From the NCBI RefSeq assembly GCF_963678635.1, contig NC_087069.1, positions 38,465,076 through 38,529,075 on the forward strand: 64,000 nucleotides of DNA, in the 5' to 3' direction. This DNA comes from Symsagittifera roscoffensis. Taxonomy: Eukaryota; Xenacoelomorpha; Acoela; Convolutidae. Positions 12,401-22,437 of the stretch are shown piece by piece; within the stretch, counting starts at the first letter, position 1, and every line of letters begins with the position of its first letter. The notes beneath the pieces were generated by a model. The model was not told where the DNA came from, made no database searches, and saw nothing but the letters and a program-made list of their open reading frames with translations. Both the position numbers and the translations under genes were made by a program.

Positions 12401-13870
12401 TGGCGGATTCTAATGGCAGCCCCCAATCGGGAGTTGGAGCCATCGAACCTGAGGCTTCGCAAGTCAGAATTGGCGGCGGCATGGGCGGACATATCTCATG
12501 CACTGAGGGGCTTTTATGGACTAGCCGACATCCTGATCGTATTAGACGAGGTGCTCTTGCTAGAGATATCGAACTTTGCCAGGCAACTTAAGTTCATCCC
12601 AGTCATCGGGGACGATCACCCGGCAATAAGCCAATTGACGGCCAGCTTGTGGTTTCGGAGCATGGATGTGAAGATCACAAATTCCACCAGCAAGTCTAGA
12701 GGTCCGAGTAACGAGAGAAGAAATGTGGCCGAGACGGAAAAGCAATTAGAGTCAATGAAATATCGCTTGACGCAAGAGAATGGCTGGTGGCCATTTTTGA
12801 CACCAAGGCTGGAGAACGCCACGAATAAGACGAGGGAGGAAGCACCACCCCTCGTGAAACAAGTCTGGAGCTTTCTGGAGAAACAACTGGAGCTGGCCGA
12901 AGTAAGAGACATGACAGTGGCTAGATTTGTCTCGGCCGCCAATGAAGTGACGATTGGAGGGTTCTGGAGAGAGCACGCCAAGGGTGAGCTGAGGACTAGG
13001 AGGGATCATGAGATTCTCAAGTTCTTGAGTCCTTGCTGGGAGAAGGAATTCATGGCAGGAATGTTCGGCACCACGGCGAATATCTTTGGAGCCTTCGTGC
13101 AGGAGATACTGGGCATGCCCATCAGCCTGCTCTTGGCTTTGTATCTGGTCTACCCCAGATACTTGTTCAACATGGGCCCAGCATACATGTTTAGTCGAGG
13201 AGTAGAAACACTTCGAGTTGATGGGTATCTGGCACTATTACTCTTGACCCATGGGGAATTGGTGTCGTTTCATCGATTGATGGAATATGGAGAACCTCTG
13301 TCTATGGGGAGAGTCCACTCGAGCATTGAAACCTACTCCTACAAGTGTGCCGCAGGGTTGAAGACGTTGTTAGTGCAATACCTCATGATGCAGAATCGGC
13401 ACATGACGGGTGAAGATGAGAATCCAACCTCGAGAGAAGAATGGAAGAAGATGAATAGAGGGATGCCTCTGTTGACGGACTTATGCCTGGCAATGAGGTC
13501 GGACCCTATGGGGATAATCCGGGGCCTAGAGGAGGTGGTGACCTGCATTTATGATCCAGCAGTGACGTACGCATTCCCAGATCCCCTGGTGACAACGTAT
13601 CGTCACTCTGTGACGCACTTGAGTCTTATCAGCATACTGGATGGGACGGCGCTCAATTGGTGTCAGCAGGAGGTGCTTAGAACGCGAATGAGCAACACGG
13701 TACTCTTTGGAAAAGTGAAAGATGCCGAGCTGATAGTGTACAACTTCAGAGGACAAATGCAATGTAGAATGGGAGGCAAGCGAGAGGGTCCCATCGAAAC
13801 GTATCCCAAGTTTTGGAACTTGAACCCATTGACGGCAGACGGGCGAGAGATCTTGAGGATTCCTGCCTAA
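9479..13870 (+). CDS. G1 ORF3 N-terminal part: coiled coil plus two SGNH-hydrolase-like domains
   Basis: A 1,463-codon ORF with ATG at 9479, first after the predicted splice acceptor. Residues about 146-240 form a charged coiled coil with LDRDQAKLDRE-type repeats. Residues about 405-575 match SGNH/GDSL hydrolases: IIGDSL (block I, Ser near 415), FAGA (block II), MIGTND (block III, near 463) and GGIHFD (block V, near 560). The usual Asp three residues before His is Gly. Residues about 835-1060 repeat the pattern more weakly: VAGSDFEG, LPGAE, FAGMNDH and GDDHPAIS. No signal peptide or clear envelope glycoprotein features are seen; a hydrophobic stretch lies near residues 1210-1225. The TAA at 13868-13870 is the only stop before the frame continues for another 1,100 codons, so this is probably one broken protein. 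The role is unknown; the position is that of env. Confidence 0.8.
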   Translation: MADRFWKSMPAALKKPTLDELYRRLRGLDYTQIDERMAVMLNAILQLEDQGECRESATEAVLMVGYTTEGISNQEQTRWLSWNVDGGVRGFDLASNPGLSNNTEYGAGEFPLPTRPTARSTGQSSSKVLSMTRAQQTTESYPDLGVLKKELEKTQKERNKANLDRDQAKLDREKVQLERDQAVNERDQTLRLLEMLKTEHQQELRVRENAANCEQLKSELERIEQRQRELDAQKGARPKERVVTSSRPESRMDVDEVPRARTRFNLDREAREHMNEGLEVWIPNDATSSLRSLETQPVRPLMDVVLPGYTPTSTSSDSQVSGGSSRLKELGERLRQKSRESSARPELPPTWREQPVRSVVISSYKKNTEKRYHRHNRLDWSAEQKARRDCFHDAAWVEYLAPPRVPEGAVHLIIGDSLVRVLTRIQSHWQTGILSFAGAATPQMLATLEMLGMTKVYTVTLMIGTNDVSRGEARKITRLHDKMSCLLDELRIQMDPILLTVCTVPYNMMFDQHALEMNEKVRNLNKVIRDIHRKSVLPVRLLDVAERMEKKGFPEDTSNGGIHFDRPRGAEWLNDVFQEHINTLEADLLETAQFTLGPPPNPPFLASRALSGRLGPRVDTRDSSRSNQTRLQSATPMESEEVTSSTPPGSAISSVVVAENKREKRSMETARLRYPEKVKELDLEGLECRRELAETLGIERVSHEDLNRHHCVDWLKAHEAHFSRTKLMETADLTGIPTKAIMRPINYRPLKLLGSPGLIVEPPKHRTSIARIRLATPAQLKVVDKLLNPGGMELPDAAYEGSKLAEDPRYGKPCGSTQLAKTLAVYDRADPAAARVVIVAGSDFEGTSPKLFWPETLIYSLPGAELNQMLTLVVAIKSEMPCEPELLLFAGMNDHLHAMGLLEQLKGNEIPTSRKIWEAIQALFAAMNEVQENVVSRFGSKTKVVFTTSPGYANMPPALQFVYAVLILIAEGNEWRILMAAPNRELEPSNLRLRKSELAAAWADISHALRGFYGLADILIVLDEVLLLEISNFARQLKFIPVIGDDHPAISQLTASLWFRSMDVKITNSTSKSRGPSNERRNVAETEKQLESMKYRLTQENGWWPFLTPRLENATNKTREEAPPLVKQVWSFLEKQLELAEVRDMTVARFVSAANEVTIGGFWREHAKGELRTRRDHEILKFLSPCWEKEFMAGMFGTTANIFGAFVQEILGMPISLLLALYLVYPRYLFNMGPAYMFSRGVETLRVDGYLALLLLTHGELVSFHRLMEYGEPLSMGRVHSSIETYSYKCAAGLKTLLVQYLMMQNRHMTGEDENPTSREEWKKMNRGMPLLTDLCLAMRSDPMGIIRGLEEVVTCIYDPAVTYAFPDPLVTTYRHSVTHLSLISILDGTALNWCQQEVLRTRMSNTVLFGKVKDAELIVYNFRGQMQCRMGGKREGPIETYPKFWNLNPLTADGREILRIPA

Positions 13871-16800
13871 AAAGAATGCTTTGCACTAGTCAAGAGGGAG
13901 CTGGAGGCCATAATGGAGAAAGAAATCCTTACAGCCGCCATGCCTGAGTTTCCGGTAGTCAGGAGGATGACCTTGGGGATGAACAGTCCCCTGGTAGTTC
14001 CCTCCATCATGGCGAGGATGACGACGGAGGAAATGCAGAAGTATTTCACTGATGGCTGGGATCCCCTGTTCATCGGCTACACGGCGGCGGTCTACTTCCA
14101 TACTAGCGAGGCGAAGATAAATTCGTGGACGACGCAAGCGAAAAAGATGAGAGGTTCGCAGCCCCCCGGATATGAGGTGCGGAAGGTCTTGAGAGCTCAT
14201 GAGCAGCAAGGACTAGAGAACATGCTACCAATATGGGATGATGGCAGGATGATCATGATGGAGGGGCACGTCGCATTGGTGGACGATATGAAATTTGCAA
14301 CAAGAAAGTACAGGGCACCCTATGGCTTAGAACAGGTGGAAATGAGACAGGAGGAAAAAGAACTAGATGCAGCAGGTCAACTGCACGTAGCCCTGACGGA
14401 ATACAAGAAATTGGACCCTACGACACCATCACCACTGTCAGTGGACACGCCTGGAGACAAGAGGAGTGGACCCGTTGAGGACCGGTTCAAAAGAATTCTC
14501 GAGAGAAGGAGACATGAGTCAGAAGAAGAGAGTATGGATGAAACTCTCAGTGAAGCCGGTGAAGACATGGAAGTGGGGAATACGCCTGAACCAGGGCCAT
14601 CAGGGGAGGAGCTCACCACTCAAGAGCTGTTGAAAGACTTGAACGAGGAGAATTGGGCAGATACTGCCACCCCACCTCTGAATCCGTCCCCCCGGAAGAA
14701 TCTGGAATTGCCATTGGCAAATGAGACCTTCAATATGGGGATGATACTCTTGAGCTCGGAGGAAAGGGAAAAGAACACTTTCGAAGGGAACAGGGACATG
14801 TTCCTGGGGTCCCTGAAGGACGATGCTTGGCAGGAGTTCTTGGAAGAATTCAATCAAGAAGTGGGCAGCGAGACGACGCTGGACAAATTCAAGGAGGAAC
14901 TGTGGGACACAGTCGTAAGATTTGGAGAACCGCTTCTGATAGGAACGGGCCTGGATGAGAAGGCGAGAAAAGAGCTGCTGAGCAAGCTGGTAGAGCTGAG
15001 GAATTCACGATCGAAGACTAGAGAAGAGAAATGTGAGGACAGCTCTACTCTGAAACAAAAAACTGTAGATAAAATAGTTGATGATATAAAAAGGGATAAG
15101 GTTGGGACTAGTAATATGATTAAAAGTACTAATATCCTTAAGGCTCGAGCAGGGGGGAGGCAAGAGTTGGAAGGGTTGGAGGTAGACAGAGAGGTCGAAT
15201 CAGTGATGATAACCACGACACCCTCAAGCAGAGATGTGAAAACTCGCAAGAGAAAGAGAGAGATGGAGGGATTGGGTAGTCCTTCTGTGGATGCTGTCTC
15301 GGAAGGAAACTTGAGAGAGACGGCGCCCATGGTTTTGGCTCGATGCAAGACGGCGGCATACAAGAGCAACACGGAGCTCAGAAGACCACTCGAAATAGAG
15401 AGGAAAATAGAGGCTTCCACCAGTTCGACATCGGAGGAAGACTTCAAGCCTCAGAAGATAAACGTAAAGAGAGGTTCAACGAACGGACAGACATGGGAAG
15501 TGGATGTCGGCAAAGAATGGATCTCGAAGGCACACCAGGCCACGGGCAAGCAAATGGCGAGTGATCCACTGGAGAGGAACAAGACGAGGAACACCTCCCG
15601 GACGTGGTGGGTGGCCCTCGAGACATTGAAGGAAATGGAGGACTGCTTGAAGAAATTGGACAGTGGAATAGCTCGCAAGCGACGCAATTGGGCCACCCAG
15701 CAAAAGGCCGAGGTTAACAAAATAGAAATGGCGAATCAGCTGAAGAGGTCCTGGCAGAACTTGTTGAAGGATCCTTTTGAAAAGGCGATGAGGACACCCT
15801 CATCAGCACCGCCATTAATGGCGAATCCCTTCGTTAGAACTGCAGGACAATTAATGTTCACCTGGAGTCTGGTGGGAATAGAGTTGGAGACATTGACCTC
15901 GTATGACAGGCTGAAGTTGGGAAGCAAGAAGCTAGATGTGTATCAAGCATTGATGCAAGACGTGGCCAAGGACAATTCAGGCTTGAGCCTGGCTAGGAGA
16001 AAGGATGCCACATGTTTCTTGAGATGGATAATGTCAATGATGTCTGATAGTACCATCTTGGCATGCCACCAGAGAGCAAGCGGGAGTAAAACCATGGAAA
16101 AAAGAGTCTCAACGATCATCTTGAACGTGTATCAGAGTACAGGGATAGAAAAGGAAGATGGTTCCAGACTATCCCTAGAGAACCACAGAAAGCTAGACGA
16201 GGTACGGAGGTTCTATAATAAGAAATTCGAAGAAGATCATGATGTTCACCGTAACCTGGCCTCGTCAGAGAAGTACTCGAGACCCAGCGAGAAGGGGGAA
16301 TACCAATACGTGTCAGGAGTGATGGGAATAGCCTATAACCCCTTCTTAGACTCAGAAACTGGAGGCGCTCACAGGAACCACGAGGTGGCGGAGCTACTGA
16401 AGTTTTGGACAGAAAGAATAATTGAAATAGATGGGGTGGAGAAAGAGGGGCCGAGCCTGGGCCTGATTCTTGAGAAAACACCGGAGATGGTGAGCACACC
16501 GCGCTCAAACAAGAGAGTTGAAGTGAACATGGGTGATGGCAATGGCTTGCTGATCACGAACTTGGGAGTGGTATGGAAGTTACTAAGACCCTCCTAGTGC
16601 CCACATCCCCACGCAAGTCTGATCGAGGAGACCACCGAACGGGTGAGGTTAGCTCCAACGGAAGATGAAGATTTGGTGAAATGGAGTGTGGTACACAAAC
16701 TGATCTTACCTCAGATGAAGGTGTCAGGCGAAAAAACGAACAGTCTCGAGTCAACAAAGAAGATGGAGCCGGGTAGCTGTCTGGATTCTACGTGTGGTAG

Positions 16801-17203
16801 TGGAGAGCACACCTGCGATGGACGATCATGTGTCAGAATATTGTCCTTTCAAAAAGAAGATCTGGTTACTTGGTTTGAAGACATCACGGAAAGGGAGAAA
16901 AGTGAAGTACAAATAGTGGCGGAGTGTTACGCGAGAACTACGGTGAACATAGCGACAGCTCTCGGATTCTTCTCGAGAATGTGTAGTCTGCAGTCACTGG
17001 AGAGACTAGAGTCTGAACACCATTTAGTGACGGCGTTGAGCGTGGAATCATGGCCGGGAGTGTTGCAGGTGACTCAAAAACATATCCGGAGCTGGAAGGT
17101 TGGTCTCGAGGCAGAAATGGGGCAGAAATGGGGCAGAAACCGAAGAAGAGAATTCAGAACGATCGAACAACAATCGCGGGAAAGTTGCAAGAAAAATCAG
17201 TAG
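13871..17203 (+). pseudogene. G1 ORF3 C-terminal part, copy 1, broken by a TAG
   Basis: Same frame as 9479-13870, directly after the TAA; first ATG at 13913. It is highly charged, with long Glu/Lys-rich segments (nt 14340-15500), a helical region (nt 15540-16250) and a mixed C-terminus. I recognise no known domain. In this copy a TAG at 16595-16597 splits the ORF. Copy 2 has a Glu codon there and stays open to the TAG ending at 30155, so the copy 1 stop arose after the duplication. The rest of the frame runs to 17203. It could be an extension of the SGNH protein or a structural or nucleoprotein-like part; the sequence does not decide. Confidence 0.7.
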
Positions 17204-17761
17204 GAAATTGCTATTCGCAATTTCCGCCACAGTAATAACCTAGAGTAGAGCTGTCCCATTCGAAACAGAGACAAGAGTATTCCCACGAACTGGATTATTG
17301 TGACTTGACTGGAGTATTATTCTAAACTGGACTAGAGTGAACCTTCGGTGGAAAGGTGGACAGCTTGAGTGTCCCAATGGTTCACGAGAAATTATAGTCT
17401 AGAGTACAAACTTGTTCTTGTTGTTAAAACTGACCAACATTAAACTCATTTTAGTTACATTATTTAATTCTCGAGTTGATTACCGACTTGATTACTCCCA
17501 GTTCTTGAGCGTGCTACAATGTGAGTACTAATTTAACTTTCTAGAGTGTGTTTTATGATTTTTATGTTGAGGTAAGGCGAGTATTAGGTTGATCCATCTG
17601 AAATGGATCAAAGTTCCACTGTCTAATAAAAAGTAACTTAGCGGATTGTTCCGACCCGGTTTTTAACGGCGTTCATATATTTTGGGTATCTAGAGACCTG
17701 AGTATGGGGACGTTATTATTTCTAGAGTGGGGGGATATTTTAGTAGTAGCCTTTAAGCTGT
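17204..17761 (+). other. G1 3' untranslated region
   Basis: 558 bp between the ORF3 stop and the LTR. No ORF of note. It contains repeated CTAGAGT/CTTGAGT heptamers and a G-run preceded by purines (AGAGTGGGGGGA, near 17724) that might serve as polypurine tract, though it is some 30 bp from the LTR edge. It also holds an AATAAA at 17623. The copy 2 equivalent is 30156-30713. Confidence 0.5.
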
Positions 17762-18666
17762 TGTAACATTCGCCCGGAAGATACATATCGACGGATAACA
17801 AAACTAAGTCTTAAGACGACTGGCCAGCGTCTAAACAGAGCTTTGCATGTTTTTCACCGTCTCTACCAAGCCAGTACTTTTCGGTGGTCTTTTCTAACAT
17901 CGGGTCGACAAAAACGTTACTGTTCTCCGGCTTCGACCAGAACGCTCAAATTAACTGAATTACATGCAAAAATAGTGAGCTCATGGCTGGGTCTCAGTAT
18001 CCCCAGACCACGAGGTCACTCCTAAAAACAGGGCTACTATTTACTATATTACTATTGTTTTTGTTCAGTAGATAAAAATCATCATCTCCATCGAAGATGG
18101 ATCAACCCTTTCCCCCCCAACTCTTAGCACCTCATCCTTGTCAAAACTAATCCAAATATCAATTAAATTCAAGTCAGGACATGACAGGATGCTAAAAGTT
18201 CACACGAGTCAATAAAAGTTTTCCGTCCCGAGACCCCTCCGGTTTCTTGAATCCGCTGAATCAAGCCCGTTGATCTTGATTTCTTCCTAATCCGGAAGGC
18301 TAGTTTCTTACCCTTCACCGTTGTTTGCAACGGCCTTGCAACTATTGTAGCAGCACAATAGTTGCAACTCGGAACGTTCTCTGCAATCTGCTGCTGTTTT
18401 TCAATCACGATTGTCGTTGTTATCGTCAGCGCAACTAACGTTGTTGTGTTTTTTTCACTCGTTTTTTTGTTAAAATGGCCGTTTCAGCATTTCTCAGAAA
18501 TGTGACGTCATCATTCGAATTTTTGAAATTTTAAAATACTAGAATATTCCAGCCGTCACCGTTTGGCTAAACGTTCCAATAACGCCCTTAGTTCTTAAAA
18601 ACCACCAATCCGGAAGGCTTACTGCTAAAATTCCGAATTCTGCAGAGATTGCATTTTGGCCATTCT
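17762..18666 (+). repeat. G1 3' LTR, copy 1, clipped at its right end
   Basis: Matches the 919-bp repeat at 30714-31632 and 47464-48383 but lacks the last 13-14 bases. It begins TGTAACATTCG; intact copies end CGAATGTCACA, so TG...CA ends sit within an 11-bp imperfect inverted repeat. AATAAA is at 18211-18216. A perfect 13-bp stem with a 6-nt loop lies at 18336-18367. The position directly downstream of the last ORF and the TG...CA ends favour an LTR. A MITE-like element is the alternative. The right end joins mid-pol sequence at 18665-18667. Confidence 0.7.
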
Positions 18667-20171
18667 TAATGAGGTTGCTCGAGAAACTATCAGATGATAA
18701 GCCCGTGATCCAAGAGAAGGGTCAAGAGGAACCGGAAGTCACTATACTTCGGAGAAAAGAGGCAGTGAACAATACCGACTCCTCAAGAGGAAGCGTCACT
18801 GACAGCAAAGATGTCGTGCGGTCACTAGTTGAAAAAATCCCCGAAAACATTCTGGAGCAGACCAAGGTTAGGAAAAAGAAAGTGACGTTCAAAGAAGATA
18901 CTGAACACCTGGGACTAGGTCAAGAGTCCGGGGAGTGTTCCATGTTCACGGAAGAAGAAACTGGAGAGGGAAAGTTGTCCGGGGAGCGTGAAGAATGGGA
19001 TGAAGACTCGGATGAGAGCAGCGAAAACCAAGACAGTCTGTGCATGATATTGGCGGAAGAGAAGACAAGGCACCACGACAGGGAGTTACAGACGGATCCA
19101 TCTTCAGGAACGTACAATCTGGACCTACAGGAGATACGAGGTGGTGAAGAACTTGAGAAAATTGCGGTTGCAAGGAAACCATTCAGGGAACTATCATGCA
19201 ACTCAAACATCAGAACGAATCTGGTACCAGAAGATGATATGAAAATCGTGAAAAGGATGATATGCGTGAAGCTGAGTGACGACATCCACAACCCTGGTGA
19301 GATGAATGGACAGATTATGGCGCTAAAGGAGCATGTCAAGGCGAGATACAGGCTGTCAGACCTTATAAGAGCCCAACAGTATGACAAAATGGCAAGTTAT
19401 CTCTCCAAATGGATCCAGTCGGGGGTCAAGGAGAAGGGGGAACTCGAGGAGGACAGCTATAAAATCTTGAGCCAGTTCTACAAAGAAAAGAAAGACTTAC
19501 TCTATCACACAGCTGATGGGGTGGTAGCATGCAAGAGGAAAGATGAGGAGAAGATATTACACAAACACAACCTCATCATACTACCACAGTTGTATCAAAC
19601 GGAGGTGCTTTTCAGATCACACGACCAGATGGGGCACCAGGGGATAGACAAAGTACAACAAAGGATACTTCACAGGTTTGATTGGCCAGGGATGAGAAAA
19701 GCTTGCGAGAGATGGGTGAATGCCTGCCTGGCATGCCTCCAGGTGAAGGACCCAAGGAAGATGAAGTTTCCACTCAAATCCGTCGAGAGCTCAGAATTCA
19801 ATGAAGTGGCGCAGATAGACCATCAAAAAATCTGCATGACAGAGTCGGGATATAACCAGATACTGGTTATAATAGATCATTTCACAAAGTTGGCGGAAGC
19901 GGTTCCGTGCCAGACAGCCTCGGCCGAGGAGACATGTGATCATCTAATAACGCATTGGATATCGCGGTATGGTTGTCCAATGACTTTCCAGTTGGACAAC
20001 GGCAAAGCTTTTGTGGGGGACTTGACGAGAATTGATGAGGAGATCGCACATTGCTCAAGCACACTCGACAACCTACCATCCACAGACCAACGGGTTGGTA
20101 GAGAGACAAAACAGGACACTGGTCAACATGTTGAGGGTGTACTGCTCAAGATACATGACGGACTGGGATAA
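18667..20171 (+). pseudogene. pol: G1 copy 2 pol fragment: linker and integrase N-part
   Basis: 5'-truncated copy of 5717-7220. The open frame (ATG at 18669) starts in the linker after RNase H and runs through the HHCC finger (nt about 19618-19740) and two catalytic Asp of integrase. It loses frame at the same 2-nt deletion as copy 1 (near 20028). Protein differences from copy 1 are minimal (Val to Leu at 19124). It has no gag, protease or RT, so it cannot act alone. Confidence 0.88.
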
Positions 20172-21938
20172 ATAGATAAATACCTGCCACAGGTAGTAGG
20201 GGCCTACAACAGTACACAACACTCAACGACGGGCATCAGTCCCTTCATGATGTTGACGGGCAGGGAGAGAGCAATGCCTCTGACATTCTTTTACCCGGAA
20301 TACGAAGGGAAAAGGACGTCGCCTCAGGCATACGTGAAAGAAGCGATCAAAAGACAACAGGAGTTAAACGAGCTATGCAGGAGGAACACGGCGCAAGCGC
20401 AAATGAGGCAACGCAGAAAATATGACGAAAAAATCTTACAAGCGAAGCCATATGAAGTGGGCCAATACGTGTGGGTCTTCCAAAATGTCATACCGCCCAA
20501 GGGAACAAAGAAACTACTCAAGAAGTGGAGGGGACCATTCATGATAACGGAAGTTCATCAACAAGGACGGTTCTATCGCTTGAGTACTGGGCGAGCGGCA
20601 CATTATGAAAATCTGAAGCCTCACGTCCCGTCCCCGGAGGATTGGTGCATACCGAAGGACATGGAGGGTCTTGAGTACCTGGTGGTAGAGCCAGCGTGTG
20701 AAGTGAATGAAAAAGGCACCAGAGAGAAGAATGATGGTAATGAGAACTTGAGTTTGGACGACAATGAAAAGATAGAAGTGGAGTCTGAAGCAGGATCATT
20801 TGGAGAAGAAGACTGGAACGACCCGGAGCAAGACGAGGTGCCGAAGTGGATAGAGCCAGATAAACCAATACCACCGGGAACCAGGACTGGCAATCGTAAA
20901 CGGACCGGCATGAGGTACAACAGGTACGGGGATGACTTCTTGATCGATAAGATACAGCCAGACAAATTGGGCGAGGAACTACTGAGTGCAGGCGAACTGG
21001 AAGCCGAAGAGGAATGGCAGGTCATTGACGATGGTGGACACTATCCGCAGGAAGACTACTCGACGCCAGAATTGGAGACGGATCTCGAACAGAGTGAGAT
21101 AGAGAGGAGGGAGAACACGAACTTGAGGATACTAGAGTGGATGCGCGATGTCAAAGACGAGAGCCGCGAAGGACAAAGCATTCAACAAGTCGACGTATCA
21201 TCGGCAAATTATATGAAGGCAGAAGACCCTCTTTTCGGATGGACGGCAACAGATAGGCCACTGGACATTCCTCCGGACAATTCAGACCCGACAACATCGA
21301 CGGGGACGTCGAAAAATATTTTTGTCCGGGGAGTGGGGGTAGGACTTACCCACACCGAAAATTTGATGATAAAGAAGCTCAAGGAAGTGAGAGAAACAAG
21401 CAAATTGGAACTGGAAGAAGAAGAGCCAGAGCCTACCATAGGTCGGAATTTCAAAACGAAATTTGAAATACCCAATGAGTACTCGGAAAACATCATGATA
21501 ACGGATAGCGACTTCATCCTGTCAAACAGGACTAGCGCGATCTGCATCACGGCGGACATGAGTTTCAAATCAAGATTGGAAGCTGACTTCAGAAGAGAGT
21601 ACCAGAACGTGGAGTTTCTGTTCAGACAGAGACCAGGACTGGGAGGGATGGCAGCGTTTCCACCATCAGTAGCACAAGTCCCGGGCAAATATCTGTGCTT
21701 CCTAGTGACGAGGGTCAATGACAGGAACACAATTGATCCCGAACACGTGATATTGGCACTAACAAGACTACGAGACTTCATGATTGAAAGAGGAATAACG
21801 GAGGTCTCAATGCCGGTGTATGACCCAAACAGGGGCAAACTGAGCTCGAGGGAATTGTACGCTATCCTACATGTAGTCTTTGCGGAAACTGAGATAATGG
21901 TGTATCTGCACAAAAAATACTACTTGAGCATCGCCTGA
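20172..21938 (+). pseudogene. pol: G1 copy 2 integrase C-terminal part and macro-like domain
   Basis: Copy of 7218-8979. An extra 8-bp tandem unit (GATAAATA twice, 20167-20182, once in copy 1) adds a stop and a frameshift in the integrase core. The frame is then open from 20183, first ATG 20247, to 21938. It keeps the GPY/F-type module (WRGPF), the acidic linker and the C-terminal macro-like domain (nt about 21459-21935). Ile to Met and Pro to Gln changes are seen at 20403 and 20558. Confidence 0.85.
21316..21355 (+). promoter_or_regulatory. 40-nt conserved block, G1 copy 2
   Basis: Unchanged copy of 8357-8396, also identical to the G2 block at 35475-35514 (minus strand). Confidence 0.5.
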
Positions 21939-22437
21939 GTTGGGGACACGGGGTCTCGAGTTGGGTGTGAGGGAGGAGTCTTGAGTTGGGTACTGGGGTG
22001 CGGCACAGGTAAAGGGATCTTAAGACGTGATTGGCATGACAATTAAATTTTAAAAAAAGAATTAACGGTGCTAAAACATAAAATGAATCTGCATGCTTTT
22101 AAGGAAATTCCAATTGAATCGTTTTAAGTAGAATGAAAATGATAAGATTTTAACCATACTGGTAAAAGGGGGGTTTCTAGGTTAGGAGCATGACATGTTA
22201 AGTCTTAATGTGGTTTCTGTTTTCAGATCAAGTTTGAAAAACAAAGTTGAAAATCCAACTACACTCAAGCGAGAGACAGAAAGAGAAATCTTGATTGAAC
22301 TTGCGATAATCGACACCTACAGCAAGTGTTTACAAGGGAACATTTCTAGAGAATTCTTGAGTGGGGTAATACTTGAGTCGGTAAGGTAATTCTTGAGCTG
22401 GTTAATACACACTTGAATACATCCCGAAGTCACAAGA
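21939..22437 (+). promoter_or_regulatory. G1 copy 2 inter-ORF region with splice acceptor
   Basis: Copy of 8980-9478. The pyrimidine tract and AG (22225-22226) upstream of the ORF3 ATG at 22438 are unchanged. The difference from copy 1 is near 21957 (CGAGTTGGG versus CGAAGTGGG). Confidence 0.55.
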
